56,535 nucleotides of DNA from Streptosporangiaceae bacterium (GCA_019245115.1 JAFARZ010000345.1:1-56535), one strand, 5' to 3'. Counted from the stretch's first letter, positions 1 to 9,306 are shown. A program made the numbers and translations. Notes: generated from the sequence alone by a model not told the origin.

Positions 1-2
1 GC

Positions 3-62
3 CAGCTCCAAGCCCTCGGCCTGACCGTCACCCTCACCCCCGCGGAGACCACCGCCGCCTAA
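3..62 (+). CDS. C-terminal tail of an unidentified protein cut by the left edge
   Basis: An open frame runs from the left edge to a TAA and encodes QLQALGLTVTLTPAETTAA. Tails of the form LxALGxxVTLxPA are familiar to me from actinobacterial transposases, so an insertion-sequence end is possible, but 19 residues cannot prove it. A family B repeat copy follows about 70 bases downstream. Confidence 0.35.
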   Translation, partial: QLQALGLTVTLTPAETTAA

Positions 63-130
63 CCACCCGCTAACCCCAAGCCGACGGCACAACCCGCCGC
101 CGGCTGCTGCCGCCTGCCCGCAAAACCCCC

Positions 131-175
131 TAATTTCCGGTCAGCACAAAGTTTCCGCGTTGTATGGGGGGCAGA
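131..175 (+). repeat. Partial copy B1 of interspersed family B
   Basis: This stretch carries two TTTCCG blocks followed by a G-rich run (AGTTTCCGCGTTGTATGGGG). It matches the right end of the longer copies at 9177-9306 and 48078-48208. Only the last third of the element is present. The rest of 63-310 shows short direct repeats of GATGGCGCCAGCG (from 203 and 254) and no gene. Confidence 0.45.
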
Positions 176-310
176 GGGCCGGGCGGGCCCGCGACCGAGC
201 CGATGGCGCCAGCGACACGCCCCGGCAGACCCGATGGCACCATCGGCAGGCTCGATGGCGCCAGCGGCACGCCGAGGACCCTTGCACGCTGAGGGCCCTG
301 GATGCGTGCG

Positions 311-3300
311 CTACGGCTCGCCGTAGCCGCCTCCGCCGGGGGTCTCGATGACGAAGACGTCGCCGGGATTCACCGGCACGGAATCGCAGCCCTGCATCGT
401 GGTGACCGTTCCGTCCGGGTGCTCCACCCAGTGCCGCCCCAGCGCGCCCGGCTCACCGCCGCGCAGGCCGAATGCGGGAACACGACGGTGGCCGCTGAGC
501 GTGGACAGCGTCATTGGCTCGAGGAACCTTATGCGGCGCACGCCGCCGGCACCGCCGTGCCACTTTCCGCGGCCGCCGGAGCCGGAGCGGATCGTGTAGC
601 TGTCGACGTGCACCGGGTACCGCCACTCCAGCACCTCGGGGTCGGTGAGCCTCGAATTGGTCATCTTGGTCTGTACGACATCGGTGCCGTCGAACCCGGC
701 GCCCGCGCCCGACCCGCTGGCGACCGTTTCGTAATACTGATACCTCTCGTTGCCGAACGTCACATTGTTCATCGTCCCGGACCCCTCGGCCTGGACGCCC
801 AGGGCGGCGTACAGCGCGCCGGTCACTGCCTGGGAGGTCTCCACGTTGCCGGCCGCGACCGCCGCCGGGTACTCGGGGGACAGCATGGTTCTTTGCGGAA
901 TCGTCACGTTGAGTGGCTGCATGCATCCGGAGTTCAGCGGGATGTCATCGTCCACCAGCGTGCGGAAGACATAGAGCACGGCCGCCATGGCCACACTCGA
1001 CGGCGCGTTGAAGTTGTCGCTGAGCTGCGGCGATGTGCCGGTGAAGTCGATGTCAGCGGTCCTCGTGTCGTGGTGGACGGTCACGTTGACGCTGATCGAC
1101 GCGCCGTTGTCGAGCTCGTAGCGGAACCGGCCGTCGTTCAGGGCGGTGATCACTCTGCGTACCGCTTCGGCGGCGTTGTGCTGGACATGGCGCATGTACG
1201 CCCGCACGGTGTCCAGCCCGAAATGGTCCACCATGCGGCGGATTTCCTGGATGCCTCGCTCGTTCGCGGCGATCTGAGCGCGGAGGTCCGCGATGTTCGT
1301 GGCCGGGGCCCGCGACGGGAACTCGGCCGTTTCAAGCAGTTCGATCGTCTCCCGTTCCCGCAGCCTGCCCTGGGTGACGAGGAGCCAGTTGTCGATCAGC
1401 ACCCCCTCCTCCTGGATCCGGGTGCTGCTGGCCGGCATCGACCCCGGCGACACTCCCCCGATCTCCGCATGATGTCCTCGGGACGCCACGTAGAACAGCG
1501 GCCGATCGTCGTCCGGTCCTCCCTCCGGGTCGTCCGGCCCTCGCTCCGGGCGGATGGATGTGGCATCCACCCGGTTATAACCGGGTGAATGTGACAACGA
1601 TCCGGTTGGCTCGGTGCCCGGGAGGAACACGGGAGTGACCACTGTGATGTCGGGGAGGTGGGTGCCGCCGTGGTACGGATCGTTCAGGACGTAGACATCG
1701 CCCGGCCGCATCCCGCGGTGCCGTCCGCCGTCCGCCTCCGCGCCGCCGTCCGCCTCCGCGCCGCCGTCCGGCCACGCGCCGCCGTCTTGATTCCGACTTA
1801 TGACCATTTTTATGGACTCGCCCATTGAGCCGAGGTGGACGGGCATGTGCGGGGCGTTGGCGATCAGTCCGCCGTCGGCGTCGAAGATCGCGCAGGAGAA
1901 GTCGAGCCGCTCCTTGATGTTCACCGAATGCGCCGTCGACTGGAGCCGCACCCCCATCTGCTCGGCAACCGACATGAACAGGTTGTTGAAGATCTCGAGC
2001 ATGACCGGATCGGCCTCGGTCCCGATCGCCAGCCGTTCCGTACGCGGGGTGACACGCGACAGCAGCAGGTCGCCCCGCCCGCTGACCACGGCGCGCCACC
2101 CCGGCTCCACCACCGTGGTCGCCAGTTCCTCCGCGATGATCGCCGGCCCCGCCAACGTGTCCCCGGCCCGCAACTCCGACCGCAGGAACAGCGCGACCTG
2201 TGCCCACTTCCCGATGAATACCTGTATTTTCTGTGTTTCCCGGGGGGGGGAAACCAACCCCCCGGACCCCCCGCTTGCGACGCTTCCCGCCATAGTGTCA
2301 CCCGGCGACCCGCGAAGCTCGCTGTCGCTCGCCGCGGGGCCACCGTTTGCCTCGAGCTGACCGCGGAGGTCGGTCGCGCTTGCGGCGGAGCCGGTTAGCT
2401 CTACTGAGACTGCTTCTACGACTATGGGTTTGTCGGGCATCAGGAACGAGAAACGGCGGGAGTACTCCGCCTCGAAGGCCGCGATCATGTCCGGCAGCGG
2501 GCCGACCGGGACGATGACGGCGGTGTCGGTGCCTTCGTAGCGGAGATGGACGCGGCGCTTGGCGGAGATCCGATCGGCGGCCACGTCTTCGGCGGCCAGT
2601 TCGGCCCGGGCGTCGTCCTCCAGCGGCTCCAGCGCTTTCTCCAGGCGGCCTGGCGTGTCTTCGGCCAGCCGCGCCTCCACGGCCTGCTCGCGCATCGCGA
2701 TGATGTCGGCCAGGCCGATGCCATAGGCGGACAGCACGCCGGCCAGCGGATGGATCAGCACCCGGGTCATGCCGAGCGCGTCGGCCACCGCGCAGGCGTG
2801 CTGGCCGCCAGCGCCGCCGAACACATTCAGCACGTACTCCGTGACGTCATATCCGCGTTGAACGGATATCTTCTTGATGGCGTTGGCCATGTTGGCCACG
2901 GCGATCTCGATGAACCCGGCGGCGACCTGCTCCGGACCGCGGGTGTCACCAGTGGCTGCGGCGATCTCGGCGCTCAGCTCGGTGAACATTAGCCGGGTGA
3001 CCTCCGCATCGAGCGGCGCGTCGCCGTGCTCGCCGAACACTCTGGGGAAGTAGTCCGGCTGGATCCGGCCGAGCAGGACGTTCGCGTCGGTGACGGTGAG
3101 CGGGCCGCCCCGCCGGTAACAGGCCGGCCCTGGATCGGCGCCGGCCGAATCCGGGCCCACCCGGTACCGGCTGCCGTCGAAGTGCAGGATCGACCCGCCG
3201 CCCGCCGCCACGGTGTGGATGGACAGCATCGGGGCCCGCAGCCGCACGCCGGCCACCTGCGTCTCGTACTGGCGCTCGAACTCGCCCGCATAATGAGACA

Positions 3301-4195
3301 CGTCGGTGGACGTCCCGCCCATGTCGAACCCGATGACCTGGTCGCTGCCGACCTCTCCGGACCAGTCCCCGGCCGCATCCCCCGCGGTGCGCGCCATACC
3401 CACGATGCCGCCGGCCGGGCCGGACAGGATCGAGTCCTTGCCGCGGAAGCTGCTGGCGTCGGTCAGGCCGCCGTTGGACTGCATGAACAGCAGCCGCACG
3501 CCGGCCAGTTCGCTCGCCACCTCGGTGACGTACCGCTGCAGGATGGGCGAAAGATAGGCATCCACCACGGTGGTGTCACCGCGCGATACCAGCTTCATCA
3601 GCGGGCTGGTCCGGTGCGACTCCGATACCTGGGTGAACCCGATGTCGCGGGCGATGGCGCCGATCCGGGCCTCATGCTCGGGATAACGGTAACCGTGCAT
3701 GCAGACCACGGCGACCGAGCGGAAGCCGTCGTCGTAGGCGGCCCGCAGCTCGCCCCCCACCGCGTCCTCGTCCAGCGGCGTGATCACCTCGCCGTCTGCG
3801 CCGACGCGCTCGCCGGCCTCGATGACCCTCGTGTAGAGCAGCTCGGGCAGGATGATCTGCCGGTCGAAGATGCGCGGCCGGTTCTGGTAGGCGATCCGCA
3901 GCGCGTCCGCGAAGCCCTTGGTGATGACCAGGACGGTAGGCGCGCCCTTGCGCTCGAGCAGGGCGTTCGTCGCGACGGTGGTGCCGAGCCGTACCGAGCC
4001 GATCCGGTCGCCCGGGATCGGCTCACCCGGCGGGACGCCGAGAAGCTGGCGGATGCCCTCCACCGCGGCGTCACGATAGGCTCGCGGGTTCTCCGACAGG
4101 AGCTTGTGCGCTATCAGCCGCCCGTCCGGCCGCCGCGCCACGATGTCGGTGAACGTCCCGCCCCGATCGATCCAGAACTCCCAGCGCCTGTCCAC
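311..4195 (-). CDS. Fused HyuA-HyuB hydantoinase / 5-oxoprolinase family protein
   Basis: An ATP-dependent amidohydrolase of the 5-oxoprolinase/N-methylhydantoinase type in which the A and B subunits are one 1294-residue chain. Residues 1-700 are the HyuA ATPase-like half (N-terminal WIDRGGTFTDIVA, then GFDMGGTSTDVS and GGAGGQHACAVADALG). Residues from about 730 are the HyuB half (VLNDPYHGGTHLPDITVVTPVF, cytosolic). It ends in the glycine-rich TPGGGGYGEP. The start is GTG. The substrate cannot be told from sequence: 5-oxoproline, hydantoin and N-methylhydantoin enzymes share this architecture. Two low-complexity insertions stand out: a Ser/Gly-rich one near residues 625-660 holding a family E palindrome, and EADGG repeats near residue 815. 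Confidence 0.93.
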   Translation of the reverse strand: MDRRWEFWIDRGGTFTDIVARRPDGRLIAHKLLSENPRAYRDAAVEGIRQLLGVPPGEPIPGDRIGSVRLGTTVATNALLERKGAPTVLVITKGFADALRIAYQNRPRIFDRQIILPELLYTRVIEAGERVGADGEVITPLDEDAVGGELRAAYDDGFRSVAVVCMHGYRYPEHEARIGAIARDIGFTQVSESHRTSPLMKLVSRGDTTVVDAYLSPILQRYVTEVASELAGVRLLFMQSNGGLTDASSFRGKDSILSGPAGGIVGMARTAGDAAGDWSGEVGSDQVIGFDMGGTSTDVSHYAGEFERQYETQVAGVRLRAPMLSIHTVAAGGGSILHFDGSRYRVGPDSAGADPGPACYRRGGPLTVTDANVLLGRIQPDYFPRVFGEHGDAPLDAEVTRLMFTELSAEIAAATGDTRGPEQVAAGFIEIAVANMANAIKKISVQRGYDVTEYVLNVFGGAGGQHACAVADALGMTRVLIHPLAGVLSAYGIGLADIIAMREQAVEARLAEDTPGRLEKALEPLEDDARAELAAEDVAADRISAKRRVHLRYEGTDTAVIVPVGPLPDMIAAFEAEYSRRFSFLMPDKPIVVEAVSVELTGSAASATDLRGQLEANGGPAASDSELRGSPGDTMAGSVASGGSGGLVSPPRETQKIQVFIGKWAQVALFLRSELRAGDTLAGPAIIAEELATTVVEPGWRAVVSGRGDLLLSRVTPRTERLAIGTEADPVMLEIFNNLFMSVAEQMGVRLQSTAHSVNIKERLDFSCAIFDADGGLIANAPHMPVHLGSMGESIKMVISRNQDGGAWPDGGAEADGGAEADGGRHRGMRPGDVYVLNDPYHGGTHLPDITVVTPVFLPGTEPTGSLSHSPGYNRVDATSIRPERGPDDPEGGPDDDRPLFYVASRGHHAEIGGVSPGSMPASSTRIQEEGVLIDNWLLVTQGRLRERETIELLETAEFPSRAPATNIADLRAQIAANERGIQEIRRMVDHFGLDTVRAYMRHVQHNAAEAVRRVITALNDGRFRYELDNGASISVNVTVHHDTRTADIDFTGTSPQLSDNFNAPSSVAMAAVLYVFRTLVDDDIPLNSGCMQPLNVTIPQRTMLSPEYPAAVAAGNVETSQAVTGALYAALGVQAEGSGTMNNVTFGNERYQYYETVASGSGAGAGFDGTDVVQTKMTNSRLTDPEVLEWRYPVHVDSYTIRSGSGGRGKWHGGAGGVRRIRFLEPMTLSTLSGHRRVPAFGLRGGEPGALGRHWVEHPDGTVTTMQGCDSVPVNPGDVFVIETPGGGGYGEP
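2237..2273 (-). repeat. Intragenic G-run palindrome, family E copy 1
   Basis: On the minus strand the sequence GGGGGGTCCGGGGGG is followed by TTGGTT and a C-run, forming a G/C hairpin. It lies in frame inside the HyuA-HyuB gene and is translated as part of SGGSGGLVSPPRE, in a stretch where the family is normally shorter. Related copies lie at 23524-23551, 24973-25000 and 52111-52143. Confidence 0.6.
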
Positions 4196-4304
4196 AACGA
4201 AAGGCTAACCGGCAGCCCGTCGCGATCCGATCTTGACCAGCGACCTGCTGGCCGCCCAGGCCGCTCGCGCCACTTGTCACCCTTCCTGACTGACATGTCA
4301 CCCG

Positions 4305-4466
4305 CTACTGCCGGACGAACTCCGCATATCGGGGCACGAATTCGACGTAGCGGGTGATGGCGCCGCCGAGGTCCGCGAAGCGCGAGCGGGCGACGCAGGC
4401 GGCCACGGCCACGATGATCGCGGTGCAGCCGATCAGCTGGGCCCACCAGCGCGTAAAACGGTTCAA
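4305..4466 (-). CDS. Possible small single-pass membrane protein or gene remnant
   Basis: A 53-residue frame from a TTG start reads like a real protein, with one membrane segment (LIGCTAIIVAVAACV) and a C-terminus ending FVPRYAEFVRQ. Upstream in the same frame a TGA lies near 4510, and the preceding coding-like residues sit in another frame, so this may be the end of a frameshifted gene. I do not recognise a family. Confidence 0.3.
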   Translation of the reverse strand: MNRFTRWWAQLIGCTAIIVAVAACVARSRFADLGGAITRYVEFVPRYAEFVRQ

Positions 4467-4653
4467 CCGAGCGGATGGCGGGGGGTATGACGCGTAGTTC
4501 CGCCCAGCCGATCACAGCCAGGATGGGAGGCCAGCCGGCGTGCCGGTCGTACAGGGCGGCGAGCGCCGGTGCGGGGGCGGGCGGTGCGGAGAGGGGCTGC
4601 GGGAAGGGGCGGTGGGATGTCAACGGTGGGGAAGAGGGGGCTCAGGGGATGAA

Positions 4654-4680
4654 CCACCGACGTTCGGTGTAAAAGCTTTT
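4654..4680 (-). terminator. Family C motif and hairpin after the AAA+ gene
   Basis: Directly at the stop codon of the AAA+ gene the minus strand reads AAAAGCTTTTACACCGAACG, then TCGGTG. CACCGA and TCGGTG form a 6-bp stem. The arrangement A-run/T-run palindrome, then ACCGAACG, then a hairpin resembles the segments after mgsA, tRNA-His and chrA, and it probably ends transcription. Confidence 0.5.
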
Positions 4681-7123
4681 AAGTCAGTTCGCGGTTGGCG
4701 ATTTCGACGTCGGAGGCGATCAGCGTGGTCAGGTCGCGGGCGGTGGCCTGGTCGCCGAGGCGGACAACGCGCAGGTCACGCACCCCGCACGCGCGCTCGA
4801 ACAGCGACCTGGCGAACCTGCCGTTGCCCAGCTCGTCGATCCGGCCGACTTCGCAGGCATGGGTGAATATGATGCCCAGGGCCTCCACGGCCGCCGGGTC
4901 GAACACGTCCCCGGCCTGCTCGGCCAGCAGCACCGCGATGCGGACCAGGTCGTCCGGCCCGTAGCTGGGGAACGAGATCCGGGTGCTGAACCGGGATCCG
5001 AGGCCCGGGTTGCTGCGCAGGAAGCGATCCATGTCGTCGGGATAGCCCGCCAGCACGATCACCAGCCGGCTCCGGTCGTCCTCGGCCCGCTTGAGCAGGG
5101 TCTGCACGGCTTCCGCGCCGAACGCGTCCCCGCCGGAATAGCCCTCATTGTGTAGCGAATAGGCCTCGTCGATGAACAGCACGCCGCCCATGGCCGAGTC
5201 GACGAGCTTGTTCGTCTTGATCGCGGTGGAGCCGAGGTGCTCCCCCACCAGGTCGGCCCGCTGCGCCTCCACCACCTCGGGCCGGACCAGCAGTCCCAGC
5301 GCGGCGAAGATGCGGCCCAGGATGCGCGCGACCGTGGTCTTGCCGGTCCCGGGCGGGCCGGTGAAGACGAAGTGCATCGCGGGCGGCTGGCTGGTCAGCC
5401 CGTGCGTGTCGCGGAGCTTGGCCACCCGCAGCTGCGCGGCGATGGCGCGCACCTGCTGCTTGACGGGATCGAGCCCGACGAGCTCGTCCAGTTCCGCGAT
5501 GGCGCCTTCCACCGTGGGTGTGTCCTCGTAGCCGCGCAGCCGGGAGGTCAGCTCCATGTAGGCCCGCTCCAGATCGCCCGCGCGGATCGTCACCAGCTCC
5601 CTGGGCTGCGGGTCCGAGCTGGCCGACATCACCCGGACATCCCGCGCCTGGCCCGCTTTCTCCAGCAGACTACGAACGAATCTGCCGTTGCCGAGCTCGT
5701 CGGTGATTCGCCGACGGTCTATCTCTTCCAGGACGCGCCACAGGGTTGGCTTCGCGTCCGGATCCAGGATCTCGCCGCGGCGGTCGAGCAGCGCGCCGGC
5801 CAGTGCCATCATCTCCGCGGGCGAGTAGCTGGGGAACTTCAGGCGGGTCGCGAACCGGGAGGCGAGGCCAGGGTTGGAGGCAAGGAACGACTCCATCTGC
5901 TTCTCGTACCCGGCCAGGATGATGATCACGTTCTGACGGTCGTCCTCGGCCCGCTTGAGCAGCGTCTGGACCGCCTCGGCACCGAACCTGTCCGCCTGCC
6001 CGTCACCCTCGTTGATCAGGCTGTACGCCTCATCGATGAACAAGACGCCGCCCAGCGCGGAATCCACCAGTTCGTTCGTTTTAATGGCGGTCGCACCGAG
6101 GTACTCACCGACCAGGTCCGCGCGGTGAGCCTCCACCACGTCGGGTATCTCAAGCAGGCCGAAGGCGTAGAAGATCTTGGCCAGCACACGCGCCACCGTG
6201 GTCTTGCCGGTGCCGGGCGGTCCGAGGAAGACAAAATGCTGCATCGGCCGCTCGTTGCTGATCCTGGCCTCGGCGCGCCGACGGGCGGCCTCGATGGAAT
6301 GGGCTATCGAGCGGACCTGCTCCTTGACCGGACCCAGCCCGATCATCGCGTCGAGTTCGGCCATGGCCTCCTCGACCGAGATGTACGGCCGGGGCCGCGG
6401 GCGAGGCGGTCCCATGTGCGGATGCTGGTTCTGGTTCTGCGCGGCGTGCTCGGCGTACGGCATCGCGGCGGCGTGGGCCCGCATCCCGTAGCCGGGCTGC
6501 GGCGGAACTCCCGCGGGCCGCGGGCCGGGGCGCATCCCCGGCTGCCCGGGTGGCACGGGTCGCTGGTCGGCACGAGGCGGTGCCGCGGACCCCGGACCGT
6601 ATACCCGGGCGTCTTGCTGGGCCTTCGCGAGCCGCCAGCCGAGCACGGCGAGGGCGAGCACCCAAGTAGCGACTGCCCCCACCTGCGGGTGCATGCGCCC
6701 CGGCCATACTCCGACAGCGAGGCAGCCGATCGTCACCGACCAGCCAAGCACCCACGCGGTGGTCCGGCACGGCGGAAACGCACGAGCCAGCGGCCTGAGG
6801 TGAGCGGCGAGTGCCACGAGGACAGGCATCAGCAATACGACGGCCAGCCAGCGCCCGTAACTGCCGTAGAACCCGATCAGGAAGGCCATGCCCCACAGCG
6901 TGACCGCGACGGTCGCGAGCCGGGTGCGGCTGCCCTGAACTACAGCAACAGCCGTGTATGCCACCGCTGCTACGAAGACCCACGCCGGGGCGAACATGAC
7001 CGCGGCCGCGATGACAGCGACCTTCAGCCAGAGCGGTGCCCTTTTGACCCATTGCGTGACGCGGGTAGCCCAGGCTGGCTTATCGCGCGCTACGGGCTGG
7101 GCTCTCTCGTTTGGCAGCATCAC
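4679..7123 (-). CDS. Membrane-anchored protein with two CbbX/SpoVK-type AAA+ domains
   Basis: The N-terminal 170 residues hold several hydrophobic segments (for example LKVAVIAAAVMFAPAWVFVA). A Pro/Gly/His-rich linker (about 180-250) follows, then two similar AAA+ modules at about 255-520 and 540-810. Each has Walker A (GPPGTGKTTVAR), Walker B (GVLFIDEAYSL) and an arginine-finger region (NPGLASRF, NPGLGSRF). This is the CbbX/EccA/SpoVK clade, hexameric remodelling ATPases. Type VII secretion EccA proteins pair TPRs with one AAA+ domain, so this tandem membrane-bound form differs. No ESX genes are nearby. Both modules look catalytically intact; the client is unknown. Confidence 0.85.
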   Translation of the reverse strand: MMLPNERAQPVARDKPAWATRVTQWVKRAPLWLKVAVIAAAVMFAPAWVFVAAVAYTAVAVVQGSRTRLATVAVTLWGMAFLIGFYGSYGRWLAVVLLMPVLVALAAHLRPLARAFPPCRTTAWVLGWSVTIGCLAVGVWPGRMHPQVGAVATWVLALAVLGWRLAKAQQDARVYGPGSAAPPRADQRPVPPGQPGMRPGPRPAGVPPQPGYGMRAHAAAMPYAEHAAQNQNQHPHMGPPRPRPRPYISVEEAMAELDAMIGLGPVKEQVRSIAHSIEAARRRAEARISNERPMQHFVFLGPPGTGKTTVARVLAKIFYAFGLLEIPDVVEAHRADLVGEYLGATAIKTNELVDSALGGVLFIDEAYSLINEGDGQADRFGAEAVQTLLKRAEDDRQNVIIILAGYEKQMESFLASNPGLASRFATRLKFPSYSPAEMMALAGALLDRRGEILDPDAKPTLWRVLEEIDRRRITDELGNGRFVRSLLEKAGQARDVRVMSASSDPQPRELVTIRAGDLERAYMELTSRLRGYEDTPTVEGAIAELDELVGLDPVKQQVRAIAAQLRVAKLRDTHGLTSQPPAMHFVFTGPPGTGKTTVARILGRIFAALGLLVRPEVVEAQRADLVGEHLGSTAIKTNKLVDSAMGGVLFIDEAYSLHNEGYSGGDAFGAEAVQTLLKRAEDDRSRLVIVLAGYPDDMDRFLRSNPGLGSRFSTRISFPSYGPDDLVRIAVLLAEQAGDVFDPAAVEALGIIFTHACEVGRIDELGNGRFARSLFERACGVRDLRVVRLGDQATARDLTTLIASDVEIANRELT

Positions 7124-7410
7124 GCTCCCTCAACCCTTGACCCACACCCGGATGCTGGACAGCCGTAGTTCCTTGTATAGCGCATCACGTTGCTCGATTG
7201 AGCACTCACGTTGATAGTGTCCGTACTGTCCGTGAAAATCATCCCTTGATATCTGGCACCCGTTGCCTTCCCCGGTTAGGCACCGCATCCCATCATGGAC
7301 CGCGAACCTCATCGTGCGTCAAGGTAATCCGCATTCCGGTAGCTGTCAGGTCCCGCTGGGCCATCGTAGTTCCCCGTCCGGGGACGCCTCCCCGTCCCCT
7401 TGGAAACCGT

Positions 7411-7971
7411 CTATACCAGGAGCATGAGGTCGATCTCGTCGCGTAGGGGTATGCCGTAGTCGCCGGTGCGCGGTATTTCGGGCTTGTCCCGGCGCGACCG
7501 GTCGACCGCGCCCGGGCGCAGTTCGGCGAGCCGGAAGCCGCGGCGCTGGTAGAAGCGCAGGGCGTCAACGTTGTCGTTGGTCGTGGTGAGCCGGATCTGG
7601 TGGCAGCCGCTCCGCCGGGCCACGCTCACGGCGGCGTCCACCAGCATCGTGCCAATGCCGACCCGGCGCTCGATGGCGTTGAGCGTGACGATCTCGAGCA
7701 TGTCCCCGGCGATGTCATAGGTGAGGAGCCCGATCAGCCGACCAGCCCGTTCGGCGATGAAGCCGTCCAGCTCCGCCGGGCGGAACATCGTACCGTGCAC
7801 CGCCACGACCCCCGAACCCCATAGCTGGGGCACGAGCCACGTCAGCATGGGCCGGTCCCGGTCATGGAGCGCCCTGACCCTGACTTCCGGTCCGTTCACC
7901 AAGACATTATGCAGGCCCCGGTGGCCCGGGACCGGCGGCGCCGAAACGGCCGACCGATTCGGCTCTCTCAC
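7411..7971 (-). CDS. GNAT family N-acetyltransferase
   Basis: A 186-residue protein. The acetyl-CoA-binding region is seen at ERRVGIGTMLVDAAVSVARRSG (motif A, R/Q-x-x-G-x-G type), followed by NDNVDALRFYQRRGFRL, the classic GNAT C-terminal strand/helix. Residues 1-30 form a variable N-terminus. The GTG start overlaps the stop of the upstream MEDS gene as GTGA, so the two are translationally coupled and probably act together. The acceptor substrate is unknown. The 288 bases between this gene's upstream neighbours at 7124-7410 show no gene and no strong repeat. Confidence 0.85.
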   Translation of the reverse strand: MREPNRSAVSAPPVPGHRGLHNVLVNGPEVRVRALHDRDRPMLTWLVPQLWGSGVVAVHGTMFRPAELDGFIAERAGRLIGLLTYDIAGDMLEIVTLNAIERRVGIGTMLVDAAVSVARRSGCHQIRLTTTNDNVDALRFYQRRGFRLAELRPGAVDRSRRDKPEIPRTGDYGIPLRDEIDLMLLV

Positions 7972-9032
7972 GTGTGGTTACGGCGCATGTGCAGACGGGT
8001 CGTGGTGCCCCCCGGGCCGGTACGGCGCTCCACCAGATCGCAGACCTTGTTGACCAGCCACAGGCCGTAGCCGCGGGTCGCGTCGATCGGCTGGATGTGC
8101 GTGGCGGCCAGCGGATCGGTGATGTGCCCGGCGTCCTCCACCTGGCAGACCAGCTCATCGGCGGTGCACCAGAACCGGATCACGCCGCCGCCGCCGGCAT
8201 GGCAGTGCGCGTTCGCCCCGAGTTCACTGATCGCGATCAGCAGGTCGGTGACCTGGGTGGCGCTCAGTCCCGCCGCATAGGCGTGGCGGGCCGAGAAGCT
8301 CCGGACGGCATCGAGCCGCTCACCGATCTCCATGACATGTACGGCGGCGCTGTCGTTGGCGCTGTCGTTGGCGCCGTCGTTGGCGCCGTCGTTGGGGCCG
8401 TTGGCGTCGTTGGGCCACGGCAGCGGGTCGTCACATCCGGGCGGGAACCGCCCCGCACCGAGATAAGCGGGATTACGGCGCTTCTGTCCGGCGCGCTTCT
8501 GTCCGGCGGTCGCTATGGCTGGATGGGTGTATGCGGCGTAGCCCACGGCGTCATCGTTGAGGGCGTCGGTGTCGTACAGGCACATGACCGTCATCGGCTT
8601 CCCCCGGAAGGCCAGGTTGCACAGCGTCTCGTGCCGGGCGATCTCGCGCAGTTCGGCGTCCGACCGTCCAGGCCAGGCCGGCTCCCACAGGCAGTACAGG
8701 CGCTTGTCCGGATGGTCGGCCGCCATGGAACGGGCCGCCGGGATCAGCCTGGCGGGATTGCGGCCCAGATCATCCATCTCCGTCACGACGGCATGGTCGG
8801 GCAGGTAGCGCTCCTGGCGGATCAGGCTCAGCCGGTCGCGCGGGACGACGACATGCAGCGGCGCATGTGCCGCCGCCGCCTCGGCCGCGAAGTCCGCGAC
8901 GGCGGCGAGGTATCCGTCCGTACTGGAGCACAGCATCGCCGCGTGCACAAACGGGCCGGTGAACTGCCGAATTCCCGGCCTGCTGACGGCAACCTCGCGG
9001 TCATCCATGTAGCCCGCCTGTTCCCGCATCAC
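7968..9032 (-). CDS. MEDS-domain protein with C-terminal anti-sigma (RsbW-like) ATPase
   Basis: Residues 20-180 resemble the MEDS (methanogen/methylotroph DcmR sensory) domain common in actinobacterial stress regulators. Residues 235-354 form a GHKL/HATPase_c domain of the RsbW type: DLLIAISELGANAHCHAGG is the N-box, VEDAGHITDP the G1 box and TRGYGLWLVNKVCD the G2 box. Such proteins bind or phosphorylate sigma-factor regulators. The linker carries a four-residue repeat (NDGANDGANDSANDSA) encoded by a 12-bp tandem DNA repeat at about 8345-8400. The start is GTG immediately followed by ATG. It is coupled to the downstream GNAT gene. Confidence 0.85.
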   Translation of the reverse strand: MMREQAGYMDDREVAVSRPGIRQFTGPFVHAAMLCSSTDGYLAAVADFAAEAAAAHAPLHVVVPRDRLSLIRQERYLPDHAVVTEMDDLGRNPARLIPAARSMAADHPDKRLYCLWEPAWPGRSDAELREIARHETLCNLAFRGKPMTVMCLYDTDALNDDAVGYAAYTHPAIATAGQKRAGQKRRNPAYLGAGRFPPGCDDPLPWPNDANGPNDGANDGANDSANDSAAVHVMEIGERLDAVRSFSARHAYAAGLSATQVTDLLIAISELGANAHCHAGGGGVIRFWCTADELVCQVEDAGHITDPLAATHIQPIDATRGYGLWLVNKVCDLVERRTGPGGTTTRLHMRRNHT

Positions 9033-9176
9033 GGTGATTTATGCTCATCGCTACTGGCCGACTACACACGAGCCAGGCTCGACATGCTGGAACGGCGCGG
9101 CTGCTCCGATGGGATGCCTACGGAGCAGGGGCTAGGCCGCGACGGCGGCAATGCTTCGCGCCCGCCGCCGGATTGC

Positions 9177-9306
9177 CCTGAATGTCCAGTATGTATCGAA
9201 CTGGATGCGGATTAAGGTGGAACATCAATGCTACTTGAAAATTAAATGTACGAATACGGCGGGTAAACTTCCGCGTAGCGCAAGTTTCCGCGCTATGTGG
9301 AGATGC
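9177..9306 (+). repeat. Interspersed family B, copy B2
   Basis: About 130 bases matching 48078-48208 in order and spacing. Shared blocks are CTGAATGTCC, TGCGGATTAAGG, GGAACATC, TGTACGAATACGGCGGGT and paired TTCCGCG blocks. A small hairpin (CCAGT/ACTGG) follows CTGAATGT. No reading frame is conserved between copies: the ATG frame stops after five codons here. It occupies the gap between the MEDS and WYL genes (9033-9365), where I see no gene. Confidence 0.7.

Noticed and set aside
302..1588. Long plus-strand frame opposite hyuAB
   Set aside because: It is a composition-driven antisense frame: it has no domain, and the minus-strand frame is a clear HyuA-HyuB protein. Similar long antisense frames opposite nrdJ, the AAA+ gene, tmsB, pgk and the MFS gene were dropped for the same reason.
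4679..9032. Type VII secretion locus
   Set aside because: Apart from the EccA-like AAA+ domains there is no EccB-E, mycosin or WXG100 gene.
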